This document shows positions 47,019 to 56,100 of a stretch of DNA of 64,000 nt, piece after piece. Origin of the DNA: Bacteroidia bacterium (GTDB lineage: Bacteria; Bacteroidota; Bacteroidia; B-17B0; Aurantibacillaceae); NCBI GenBank assembly GCA_016787895.1, contig JAEUTN010000014.1, forward strand, positions 1 through 64,000, read 5' to 3'. Each line of letters begins with the position of its first letter. Positions within the stretch are counted from its first letter, which is position 1. A program made the position numbers and the translations under genes. The notes beneath the pieces are model-generated. The model worked only from the letters and a program-made list of their open reading frames with translations. It was not told where the DNA came from and ran no database searches.

Positions 47019-47384
47019 GGGTCCGACCGGTTTTGACAGTAAGCGCATTAGGTAGGTAAGCACGTAGAGCGTTGTAAGACGAGCTCTTTAATCTGAACTT
47101 TCAAAACTTTTATTTGGCGAAGAGAATTCTTACGCTATGGCTGCTTAATCAAGGATTAAGTAACCTTTGCTTTCCGGGGAGCTAAGCTGCTCCGCGCTCC
47201 GGGTAAAGCATCACAAATGTGCAGTTTGTTTTGGTGATGCTATTAACCAAAACAATATCAGTAGCTAAGTTCAAGGTTGGTAAGTTTTAACACCTGCCTT
47301 GAATCGAAAACCAAGTTAATACTAAACGTGTAGAAAGCTTATTTATTCCTTATTTGGACGAGAGTTCGAATCTCTCCGGATCCA
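47019..47384 (+). ncRNA. ssrA: tmRNA (SsrA)
   Basis: 366-nt one-piece tmRNA. The 5' tRNA-like end GGGTCCGACCGGTTTTGACAG pairs with the 3' end CGGATCC+A; the T-arm GAGTTCGAATCTC is next to it. The tag reading frame GGC GAA GAG AAT TCT TAC GCT ATG GCT GCT TAA (47116-47148) gives the peptide GEENSYAMAA, clearly related to Bacteroidota tags ending YALAA-like. CCA is not encoded. It rescues stalled ribosomes and tags their products. A recombinase gene nearby marks its 3' end as a likely integration site. Confidence 0.98.
47362..47384 (+). other. Probable attachment site at the ssrA 3' end
   Basis: The T-arm/acceptor end of tmRNA is a common target of tyrosine recombinases. I saw no second copy within the window, so the right attachment site, if present, lies beyond 64000. 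Confidence 0.4.
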
Positions 47385-47392
47385 CTGAACTA

Positions 47393-47427
47393 AAAACCCC
47401 TGAAAGCCACGCTATCAGGGGTTTTTT
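47393..47427 (+). terminator. Intrinsic terminator after tmRNA
   Basis: AAAACCCCTGA/TCAGGGGTTTT hairpin followed by T-run, 9 nt after the tmRNA end. Confidence 0.85.
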
Positions 47428-47509
47428 CAGTTTTAGCCGGACCCCATTTTGACCTTGGAGTAAGGTTTTGGAGTAAGGTTTTTGGCGATTTCCTGCTTAA
47501 AATAAATCG

Positions 47510-47695
47510 TTATTTGGCTTCCCCAGTTCCGTTGCAAACATAGCATTTTACACTTCCATCCCCGCAAGGATTAGAATTAAAAGGAGAGGGCTTACACTTT
47601 CTACAAGTTTTAGACTCAGTTGAACCTTCTCCCTTACATTCAGGACATTCCCGACATCCGGTTCCATTACATTCGGGGCATAATTTTTTACTCAT
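47510..47695 (-). CDS. Small cysteine-rich zinc-finger protein (DnaJ-central-like)
   Basis: 61 aa with CPECNGTG, CRECPECKGEG, CRKC and CYVCNGTG: repeated CxxCxGxG-type motifs as in the DnaJ central domain. Binds Zn. Possibly an RNA- or protein-binding chaperone-like fragment. Placed between ssrA and the recombinase; role in the element unknown. Confidence 0.75.
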   Translation of the reverse strand: MSKKLCPECNGTGCRECPECKGEGSTESKTCRKCKPSPFNSNPCGDGSVKCYVCNGTGEAK

Positions 47696-47860
47696 ACTTA
47701 AATATATGAAAATCCAATGAAATTATCAAGAGAAGTGAACTGTAAAAATGGCTTGCTATTTTCTTTAAATACTGAAGAGTGTTTTTTTGCGTCGTTAGGA
47801 CAAATGTTGAAGTTTTGTTAAGCGGCCTTGAATTATTAAATTCAAACAAAATTAAAAGGC

Positions 47861-48340
47861 ATGGTAAAGCAAATTAGCAGTCCGGATCAAGACCGAGATC
47901 GAGTTTATAAGGCTATATCGCTTGCTGAGAAGCCCTATAATATTGATCTGCTGAACAAAATGATTGATTGGGTTACCCATGAAAATAATTTTGACAACAG
48001 TAAATTTATTAATCGGCTGGTTACTTATTCTCAGTCAGCCTGTATTAATGAAATTGTTAGGTTAATGGCTGACGCACAACATTGGCAAATTGCTGGGGTT
48101 GTCCTTGGAGAAAGATTCAGAGATGAAGAATTTCCTGATGAGGCTTATGTTCTCGAAAAAGAAACTCCTTCAAAAGCAATTCAAGAACCTAGATATGATG
48201 AGCAAGGTTCAGAAAGTGAACTGTTCAAGTTTGAATACGTATCTGATAAATTCGAAACACCAATTGATGGATTTAACGGAGCAGTTCTTTACCCACTAGG
48301 TGCAAATCAATACGTCAAAGTACTTTATCGTTTTGAATAG
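47861..48340 (+). CDS. Hypothetical accessory protein
   Basis: 159 aa, acidic and mixed (QSACINEIVRLMADAQHWQI, ERFRDEEFPDEAYVLEKETP). Ends VKVLYRFE. No family, signal or membrane helix. Convergent with the recombinase, 6 nt apart. AT-rich like the rest of the element. Confidence 0.55.
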   Translation: MVKQISSPDQDRDRVYKAISLAEKPYNIDLLNKMIDWVTHENNFDNSKFINRLVTYSQSACINEIVRLMADAQHWQIAGVVLGERFRDEEFPDEAYVLEKETPSKAIQEPRYDEQGSESELFKFEYVSDKFETPIDGFNGAVLYPLGANQYVKVLYRFE

Positions 48341-48346
48341 TATATT

Positions 48347-49672
48347 CTACGATTTTCTCTTTTTCTTAAATACCGAAAAGTTCTCTTTTGCCTCATCACG
48401 GGTCACTTCTTTGTCGAAATAATGCTTGTCGGTCATCGATGGGTTTTTATGGTTAGTTAATGCCGTTGAAGCCAAGCCAAATTCTTTATAGGCGCTGGTC
48501 ATAAAGGTCTTTCTGAGGTTGCGGAAAGTGATGGGCTTGCCCGTATTGAGCAGGTCGTAATAATGGGAGAAGGAGCGGCTGATGATTCCGGCCACGTTGG
48601 AGCGTTTTAAGCCGTCCTCCGGGGCTATTATGTACAAACTGGTATTCTTATACCGTTCATAGCCCATTTCGTGCAACAGCGCCCCTAATTCCTGCGTTAT
48701 GGCAAAGCTCTTGGTAATACGGTCTTTTTCGCTGATCCGGTGGCTATTGGCGCTGTCTATTTTGTGGTCGATGGTTTCTAGGGTATCGAACTTGCCGTCT
48801 TCCTGAAGGCGAATATCTGACCATTTTAGCTCCACAATATCCTCGCTGCGCCCTCCGGTATATAAACCCAGCCTGAAGGCGTATTTGAGCCAAGGTTTGT
48901 AATGGTTTACCTTCCTCTGATTTTTTCTAGTTTTTAAGGTCTTCATTTGAATACCATTTTCAGGGGTGATTAAATCCAGCAGGCTGCTGAACTCGTTTTC
49001 ACCGATGGCTTTCACTTTAGGGGTCACCACCATATCCGGCACTCCTAAGAAGGGGTTTTGGTAATCGAATTTAAATTTGTTGATGATGTGGGTGGTAAAG
49101 GCACTCAGCAGACCCATGTTGTTATTATAGGTTTTGTTGGCGTAGCCATTCTTCACCAAAAAGTAATCGTGAATGAAGCCAATCATTTGATCGTTCACTT
49201 CGGTGAATTTTAAAATTTTCCAATCCACACCATTTTCAGCCAAGGCATCTTTGTATTGCTCAAAGAGGTGATCATATTTGGCAATGTACTTGGGGTCTCT
49301 GATTTTTTGTTTGTGGCTGGGAACACCTACGTTGTTAAGGTAACCCATGTAATAAGCAAAACACTCTATTAAACGGGTAGGTCTTGATTCTGCTTTTTGA
49401 ATGAGTACTTTTTGAAAAGAGTTTTGTTGCAAGGCTTCTTTGAAACTGTAAAATTGATTAAGTGCCTCTTTAAATTCAGTGGCTTGAAGAATCATTGGCT
49501 TTACTCTTTTAACGCTACCCGGAATATGGATCTGCGCTTTGTACACTAACTTGCCGCATTTACATTTGACTTTCTTTTCGCTGGAGTATAAACTCTTGCA
49601 ACCATTGCAAAATAAATACAGACCACTTGGTCGTCCTTTTTCAGGCAGCCTTGGAATTTTTGTCTCGTTCAT
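48347..49672 (-). CDS. Tyrosine site-specific recombinase (integrase)
   Basis: 441 aa. An N-terminal cysteine-rich part (CNGCKSLYSSEKKVKCKCGK) resembles a zinc ribbon and is followed by a core-binding domain. The catalytic domain has the first arginine in LYTGGRSEDIVELKW, a second Arg in FRNLRKTFMTSAYKEFG (the usual His before it is Asn or unclear) and the nucleophile tyrosine in NHKNPSMTDKHYF. Similar to the Bacteroidota SAM-like integrases. It lies near ssrA, a classic attachment site, and probably integrates the island there. Overlaps the upstream small gene by 32 nt. Confidence 0.9.
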   Translation of the reverse strand: MNETKIPRLPEKGRPSGLYLFCNGCKSLYSSEKKVKCKCGKLVYKAQIHIPGSVKRVKPMILQATEFKEALNQFYSFKEALQQNSFQKVLIQKAESRPTRLIECFAYYMGYLNNVGVPSHKQKIRDPKYIAKYDHLFEQYKDALAENGVDWKILKFTEVNDQMIGFIHDYFLVKNGYANKTYNNNMGLLSAFTTHIINKFKFDYQNPFLGVPDMVVTPKVKAIGENEFSSLLDLITPENGIQMKTLKTRKNQRKVNHYKPWLKYAFRLGLYTGGRSEDIVELKWSDIRLQEDGKFDTLETIDHKIDSANSHRISEKDRITKSFAITQELGALLHEMGYERYKNTSLYIIAPEDGLKRSNVAGIISRSFSHYYDLLNTGKPITFRNLRKTFMTSAYKEFGLASTALTNHKNPSMTDKHYFDKEVTRDEAKENFSVFKKKRKS

Positions 49673-49997
49673 ATTTACTCAAGTATTTGGACACGATGTC
49701 ATTTTCAGTTTTAAAAGTTTTACGCAGAACCGGAGCCGAGGATTGAAGTGCAGTTAAACCAAGCACATTGCCTTCTTGATGCAAGCGGTACACCTCTTCC
49801 CAATCTTTGCCGTATTTGCTTTTCAAATTATTGATGAACGGAATTTCAAATGCTTTTTTGAAATCCGACTCCATCACAAATTCATCCTTGCCTTGGCGAA
49901 TCACAAACACTCCATTTTTTGAACACCACTTTCTCACCGAGCGAATATCCCGGTAGCCCAGATGCTCCGTAAGTTCCTTTAGTAATAAGTGCTTCAT
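49641..49997 (-). CDS. Possible excisionase / DNA-binding partner of the integrase
   Basis: 118 aa from MKHLLLKELTEHLGYRDIRS (a longer start at 50036 adds 13 basic residues). The N-terminal helix-turn-helix-like segment LTEHLGYRDIRSVRKWCSKN and overlap of 32 nt with the integrase start suggest a DNA-binding recombination directionality factor. No firm family. Confidence 0.6.
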   Translation of the reverse strand: MKHLLLKELTEHLGYRDIRSVRKWCSKNGVFVIRQGKDEFVMESDFKKAFEIPFINNLKSKYGKDWEEVYRLHQEGNVLGLTALQSSAPVLRKTFKTENDIVSKYLSKYERDKNSKAA

Positions 49998-50036
49998 TTT
50001 TTTATGCCGTTTGGTTCTTTTATTCTTTAAGTTCAA

Positions 50037-50402
50037 TACACTTTTTCAAACGTGGTAGCGTTGCCGGCTTTCTTTTTTTGAGGGGAAAAATAGAGGGGAA
50101 TAGACTTGCACGTTTGGAATATAAATGCCATTGTTAATAGGCATTTTGCGCTAAGAATCGTCTATTTTAGGGGGATATGGGTTGGGACAACACACGGGGC
50201 AAAGGTGTGTGTGTACGATTGAACATTTGTTCTTTTTTGGAATTTAATCCTGACTGTGACTCTGAATCGCCGAAAATGGAAAACTTTGACCTAAAGTTAG
50301 AGATAGAGTTTATCGAGGGACGCGAAGAAAATTACTTTATGTACTCTTCTGAGTATTGAAATATAATTTGAAAATTACATTAAGACTAAAGAAAGCTCAG
50401 GC
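50037..50402. other. Intergenic gap between recombination module and defence locus
   Basis: 366 nt without a supported gene. A 60-codon open frame on the plus strand (50177-50359) has no recognisable features or start context. No promoter for the leftward genes is obvious. Confidence 0.6.
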
Positions 50403-51107
50403 CTAATGAAAAAAATCATCAAGGTTTTGTATTAAGCGATCTAGCGGTTGAATCCTAGTCCGTAAGTTATAATATATGTTACTATAATCTAGACTGCTAA
50501 TGGTCCTATCTACAACGGCATCCTCCTTAGAATAGCTTTCATTCACTAAACTATAACAATTATGAAGATCTAAGCTCGGCGCTGGTCTTACTTGCATATC
50601 ATCTGTTTCGGGATTGAAACCTAAATGATCGCTAATTAGAGCTGTAGTCAAATTAGGGTTTATAACTGAAAAATGATTGTGTTCTGAGAGGAAGTTGGTT
50701 TCTAATTCCATTATATTGATTATGAATTCCGTCTCTATTGGCTTTTGAGGTAATTTGTACTTCAAACCTTGCATCAAAGTGTGAAGTTCATTTCTTTGAA
50801 AATTTGGATACAAATCCCTAATACCAATTATTTTGAAGAAGCCGCTTTTAGTCAGATCTTCGCGTCTATCATCTATGTATGTTCTTAAATTGCTTTCCCC
50901 GGTACAGTTCACGATTAATACATGGAATTTAGTATCTGTTTTGATCGAATCCGCGAAAATTGTAGTAAAGGTGATTTCAGCTTTATTTCCACCTTTAGCT
51001 TTATTTGCAGTAATGGAAATTTCCTTCCTGTCATAGGCTTCTTCAATTAACTTAATAATGAAATTGCATTCAGTCCGACCTTCGACAAAAAAAGCGATCT
51101 TTTTCAT
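50403..51107 (-). CDS. TOPRIM-like protein paired with an AAA ATPase (MAD4-like candidate)
   Basis: 234 aa. Starts with the TOPRIM-type motif IAFFVEGRTECNFIIKLIEE (catalytic-type Glu9). A second acidic site lies near residue ~97 (IIGIRDLYPNF) but the usual DxD is reduced to a single D here, so nuclease activity is uncertain. A later INIMELETNFL segment fits DUF4276/RloB-type proteins. Lies 3 nt after the AAA gene and is probably its partner, as in OLD-like/PARIS-type ATPase-TOPRIM pairs and, by position, MAD4 of MADS. Likely effector or effector-partner of the system. Confidence 0.65.
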   Translation of the reverse strand: MKKIAFFVEGRTECNFIIKLIEEAYDRKEISITANKAKGGNKAEITFTTIFADSIKTDTKFHVLIVNCTGESNLRTYIDDRREDLTKSGFFKIIGIRDLYPNFQRNELHTLMQGLKYKLPQKPIETEFIINIMELETNFLSEHNHFSVINPNLTTALISDHLGFNPETDDMQVRPAPSLDLHNCYSLVNESYSKEDAVVDRTISSLDYSNIYYNLRTRIQPLDRLIQNLDDFFH

Positions 51108-51110
51108 AAA

Positions 51111-52271
51111 TTACTCTTCCTCTGAATCGAAACCAGTTTTAAAGAAATCTGTAGCAAAAAAATCAAATTTGCTTAGTCCACTGTACTTAAATTGCTCGAA
51201 GATCTTTTTTGAGTTTTCTTCATTGTAATAATTAACACTGGGTCCACTTCGGTTAATTATCTGCCAATATTTCAAATCAACATTATTCATAACAAAACGG
51301 TCATTGGTTGACATTATGAGCTGAATGTCATTCTTGCCTGATTCAACTTTGTTAATCAAGAGTTTTATCAGTTTAACAGACCTTTCGAAGTCTAGGCCTT
51401 CGCCAATATCATCAATCAATACGCATCCAGAAATTGACTCAAATTCATAATAGTTAAATTGAATAATTAATGAGAGTGCCCTGTACATTCCATTTGACAT
51501 GTCCGTTTGTTCAGTCCAACATTCTAGGTCACTCTCTTTTACTTTTAAGCCGATAATCTCAACATTAGGGTTGTCCACAACTTGCAATAATACTGTAGTC
51601 AGGCCTCCTAAATCAATATCTGAGATCTGATAACCAATCGAATTAAAATCTGCGATGATAAGTTTCTTGAAATCTTCACCGTGAATTTTTACACCCCGAT
51701 TAAAAGTATCAACAATGTTTGCAGTAACTTTAAGGTTATACTCAGTATCTACCTTTTTAGTCTTATCTCTTGCACCGAAAAGCGTCATACTATCACTACC
51801 GAAGTGAAATATACGTACCATTCTAGCCCAGTCATAAAGATCTGTCAAATACGGATATTGTTTTTCATCCCTTCTTGTGGAAATCAATTCATTCTCCGGA
51901 ACTTTAAATTCGTTGTAATTTCCGCTCGAGGAAAGTATCATACCTTCTCCATCAGCGTCCCTAGAAATGTAATTAACATCACCTATATTTAGTGATTCTT
52001 GTACGACAAAGCCTTTATCATAAACAAGTTTATAATTAATGTGATTTTGAAGAGGAGTAATAAATTCAACTTCATAGTTTCCAATCAGAAATGGTAATTT
52101 GCTGTTTTCACCGAGAATAATAGATAAACCATTAATTATTGATAGGCTCTTTGATTTGCCAGCAGAGTTTTTGCCAACTATTAGATTTATTTTTTTCAAT
52201 CCAAAACCATTTAGTTTCCACTCCCTTATGTCGGAATCATATTGTGAATATTTGATTTTGTTTAAAAACAT
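51111..52271 (-). CDS. SMC/ABC-type AAA ATPase (MAD3-like candidate)
   Basis: 386 aa. Walker A GKNSAGKSKSLS (residues ~34-45), Walker B CVLIDDIGEGLDFERS, a switch region LIMSTNDRFVMNN and helical middle. This AAA_15/AAA_21-type ATPase is paired with the TOPRIM-like gene (3 nt apart). Similar AAA proteins drive defence effectors in PARIS, Gabija-like and MADS systems (MAD3). 165 nt separate it from the phosphatase gene, so it may be a second transcription unit or a looser part of the operon. Confidence 0.8.
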   Translation of the reverse strand: MFLNKIKYSQYDSDIREWKLNGFGLKKINLIVGKNSAGKSKSLSIINGLSIILGENSKLPFLIGNYEVEFITPLQNHINYKLVYDKGFVVQESLNIGDVNYISRDADGEGMILSSSGNYNEFKVPENELISTRRDEKQYPYLTDLYDWARMVRIFHFGSDSMTLFGARDKTKKVDTEYNLKVTANIVDTFNRGVKIHGEDFKKLIIADFNSIGYQISDIDLGGLTTVLLQVVDNPNVEIIGLKVKESDLECWTEQTDMSNGMYRALSLIIQFNYYEFESISGCVLIDDIGEGLDFERSVKLIKLLINKVESGKNDIQLIMSTNDRFVMNNVDLKYWQIINRSGPSVNYYNEENSKKIFEQFKYSGLSKFDFFATDFFKTGFDSEEE

Positions 52272-52436
52272 AGAAATAATTTTAACAAATTTACAACTTC
52301 TGTTTATATTTATTTTAAATCATCAACAACTTAAATATAGGGGCTTCAGATCAAACCCGAGTTTGGGTAATTTGCCATTACCCATTATTATCTGATTATC
52401 TCGTCCGCTAGTAATAAGTCATTTTGTCAAAATGGT

Positions 52437-53144
52437 TCATATATCTGCAATTACAATAAATGAATAATTATCCTTTGCATTTAACTTACAATGTTCTTCA
52501 ATCTCTTGAACTACACTTTCTATTTCACCCTTTTCATTAAAAAGATACTCCATTTGCAATCCATTAATAATATCATGAACTCCGTCTGAACAAATAATAA
52601 ATACATCTTCCTTCCCAATAGTTTTAATATCTATAAATGCGGCTTCAGATTTACCCAGATCCCCATGAATTGATCTTGTAACTATGTGTTTATATTTGGC
52701 AATCTTTTCTATATCGACAATGTTTCCATTGTTGATTAATTCAGCCATTAAAGAGTGAGGATCAGACTCAAAGCTTAATCTCTTATCGTGAAAATGATAT
52801 ATCTTAACATCGCCGACCCAAAAGCATTTTGCACAATTATTTTTAATGATCACTCCGCCAATGGTCGCACCCAATTTTATTTTTAACTGTTCCTTAAATT
52901 GACTTATTGCCATATTTGCATCGTCGATTGCAAACTGTACATCTTCATCATTAATATTTGGTAATTTAGATAAGTGGGAAGAAATCTTTTCAGTGATGAT
53001 ACGAGACGCTTCTTCTCCTTTTTCATACCCACCCATTCCATCGGCAATAATATTTAAGTACTGCTCCGAATTGAGGCTTTGACTTAGCACAAAATCTTCG
53101 TTTACGCTTCTTTTTCCTTTATTGGTAACGGTTATAGTTTTCAT
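52437..53144 (-). CDS. PP2C-type serine/threonine phosphatase
   Basis: 235 aa with the complete set of PP2C metal-binding and active-site motifs: KRSVNEDF (Arg, Asp), IADGMGGYEKG, LGATIGGVII, WVGDVKIYHF, ICSDGVHD and KDNYSFIVI. Therefore probably an active Mn/Mg-dependent phosphatase. Its start overlaps the stop of the large ATPase gene by 4 nt (ATGA), so it is translated with the system. It most likely removes phosphates placed by the kinase at 60097. I know of no PP2C in the classical MADS set, which makes it unusual. Confidence 0.93.
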   Translation of the reverse strand: MKTITVTNKGKRSVNEDFVLSQSLNSEQYLNIIADGMGGYEKGEEASRIITEKISSHLSKLPNINDEDVQFAIDDANMAISQFKEQLKIKLGATIGGVIIKNNCAKCFWVGDVKIYHFHDKRLSFESDPHSLMAELINNGNIVDIEKIAKYKHIVTRSIHGDLGKSEAAFIDIKTIGKEDVFIICSDGVHDIINGLQMEYLFNEKGEIESVVQEIEEHCKLNAKDNYSFIVIADI

Positions 53145-56100
53145 TTTTTCCCTGTAGCTTGTATAGTCGACCCGCCGTGTTTCGTTACTCTTGGTCTGGT
53201 AGATATTCTTAGTGGTTTGGTTGAAATTGAACTGTCATTAGCTTTTGTTGCCCACAGGAATCCTTCTCCAGGTTTAAGAGCGCTCATGTCTGAGGCAGAT
53301 AGACTACTTAATTGTGTTATTGATTTTTGAATGTGTTTTAGCCATAACGGGCTATTGAATTTATGCAGTAGAACAATACTGCTTAATTCAATTATCTCAT
53401 TTGGTAAACTCGGTGGATCTTGACTTGCGATCATTATGCTTACTCCTTTGTGTCTCATTTCTCGAATCGCGGTTACAATATTCCCAGTTAAATCTTTATT
53501 GTCCATGTATTTATGTGCCTCATCGAAAACAATAAACTTATTAAAATGTGTTCCGTCATATTCACTTACTGAGGAGAAAATATTTAGCATAATTACAAAT
53601 AAGCCAAGAGCTTCATCTTTTTCAATAAATTCATCTCTCAAATCAACTATGACAAGTCTACCGGGCTTAATCACATTACGCAAAACTAAGGTGTCATCGA
53701 TATACTCTCGGGCGAAATTCAATTTCTGTCTTGCCAATGCTTTCTGTGAATTTGAAAGCAATGTAGAGTCTTCAACACTATTGGAGATACCTTCTAAAGT
53801 GATATTCTTTCTGTGTTCTTTCATTATTGTTTTTAGTTGTTTAATGTAGGCAGAATCGTTTCCAATTGCCCCAAGTAAAAACATCCAATCTTGCACTGTT
53901 AGCTCTTTAGAATTAAAAGAAATAGGGAGCACAGTTATAGAGGGGTATTCCAATTTCCTATCCTCAATTTTATCTTTTGGGGTCAAAATGATAACATCCT
54001 CAATTGATGAGGGCTCAGCACCATACTCATCCTTTAATTTTTTTAACTCAACCTCCTTATCATTTGGAAAGATCATTGAAGTGAACTCAGGTTTATAATC
54101 GGAGCTCTCGCTATAATGAAAAATTACACCTGCTAGTGGTGCTGGAAGGATGTTGACATCGTCAAATTGCTTCAAAACCATTTCTGTCACAGTTCCAATT
54201 GTATAGCTTTTGCCTCCTCCTTGTACACCGAAAAGACTAATAGTATTTGTTTCGCTTAAATCAATTGCAATCTTTTTTCCTTGAGCACTCTTACCCAATA
54301 ATCCAAACTGCTCGCTTTGAGAACTCTTCCCAACAAGGATGTCATATTCTAGTCTGTTTATCTTTTCATCAGCAGCAGCCTTCAAGTCTTCAAAGTTTTT
54401 TCCTTTGGGATCAGCTACATTTCGAGGTGGAAATTCTTTTGTAGGTAGTGGATAACCTCTTTTAAAATCTTCATTTATGGGTAGAGTTATTATTTCTGCC
54501 GTAGGCGGATCACTTCTTGTAAGACCTAATTCCTTTATAACCGGAGCAAGAACTTTCTTATCTCCGATGGCGAGACTAATTTCTGTTTCCAAGTCATCCT
54601 CCAATCGTTTAGTATTAAGGTCAGAATCGGGATCGAGAATTTCATCAATTAGTTTGCGGCCAAAAGTGAAAAATACTAGACCATTATCACTAATTTCCTT
54701 TAAGTGTTTTTTTTCTGTGTTAAAATCAAAAATTAGTCCTAGTTCTCTATATTCCAGTTTATATCCTTCATCTAGTGTTTGTATGAAATTTAAATACGCT
54801 AATCTAGCGTTATCACTTAAATAGTAATATCGGTTGGCTCTTTCGATATAAAAGGTCAAAAGGGATCGAAGTTCTTTGTTCTTGATTTCCCTATCCAACC
54901 TATCAAAGGAATTAAAATAAGTAGGGTCAAAGTGAATTTTAATGGCCTCGATTGTATTATTGATTTGCTCTTTCATTTTCGCCTTAAGTTCTTCTTTCTC
55001 ACTTTCACCGATTGATTTTCTACATTTAATTTCAATCACGGAAACTGAAATTTTCCTGTTTTCTACATCGATTGAAACAAGCAGGTCGTCAGCTCGGCTT
55101 TTACTTTCACTCGGTAAATTTTCAAATAGATTTTGATGTAAATCAATTGGGATTAAGAACGAATTTTCAAGAAAGCCCTTCTTTTCGAGAACCCTCTTTG
55201 TAAATGCAGAGCCAATGACCTCGAAGGCTTTGTTTTTACCGGAATTTAATTGAAGAACTAGCGAACTACTAACAGCACGCAGATCCTCAAGTAAAATTTG
55301 AATTTTTTTCTCATCATTGGGATTGTGTATGTCCAAGTTAAATTCTTCAAAATGTGGGCCGAGTAATCCAAGTATCTCTGATGTAGGACGAGTAGTAAGG
55401 AATGAAGATATTCCTGAAATTTCCTCTCCCGGCACATAGTCAAGAAGGAATGGTATTTTACCATCTATTGAAGGTTGATCAAATATTTGGGCACCTAAAT
55501 TTTTATCAAAAGTCACAACCCAATCGGAATAATCATGCAAATGAGTAAGTAATACCTTATCCTTATCATTCAAGATTAATTGAGTTGCAGGAATAGACTC
55601 GGTATACTTTGACGCTAATGCGCCTGCTATAAAAGCTTGAATATTACCAAACAATGCTACCCCAACGTTACCAAATTTTTCATATTTATTCGGTAATTCA
55701 TTAGGGATGATAAATCGGTTCCATTTGATGTCGTTGCCTCCTTCTTCAATTGATACAGAGGGGTCTACAATTAAACCGTTTAGGAAGAAATTATTAAGTT
55801 TTACAAACGGCCTTAACAACTCGATTTGAATCGGGAACGGGCTAATTAAAAAACTCAAATGCGCAGAATACTTTCCCGGAGAACTTAGATAGTCATTTAC
55901 GCTATTTATGGAGAATCTTAGTTTTGGGAATAATCTATTTCGTGATGGCTGAGAAAATGCTTCCGCTTCCTCAGAAATATTAAATTCCGGGTTAATTAAA
56001 TTCCTTAATGCAGAACCATGTTCTATAATTCTGTCATCTCCTTTAAATATTCTAACCTCATAATTTATTCTTTGAAATAGTTCCTCTTGTTCAAGTTCCA

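Noticed and set aside
50177..50359. 60-codon open frame between integrase module and defence locus
   Set aside because: No recognisable motif, start context or neighbour support.
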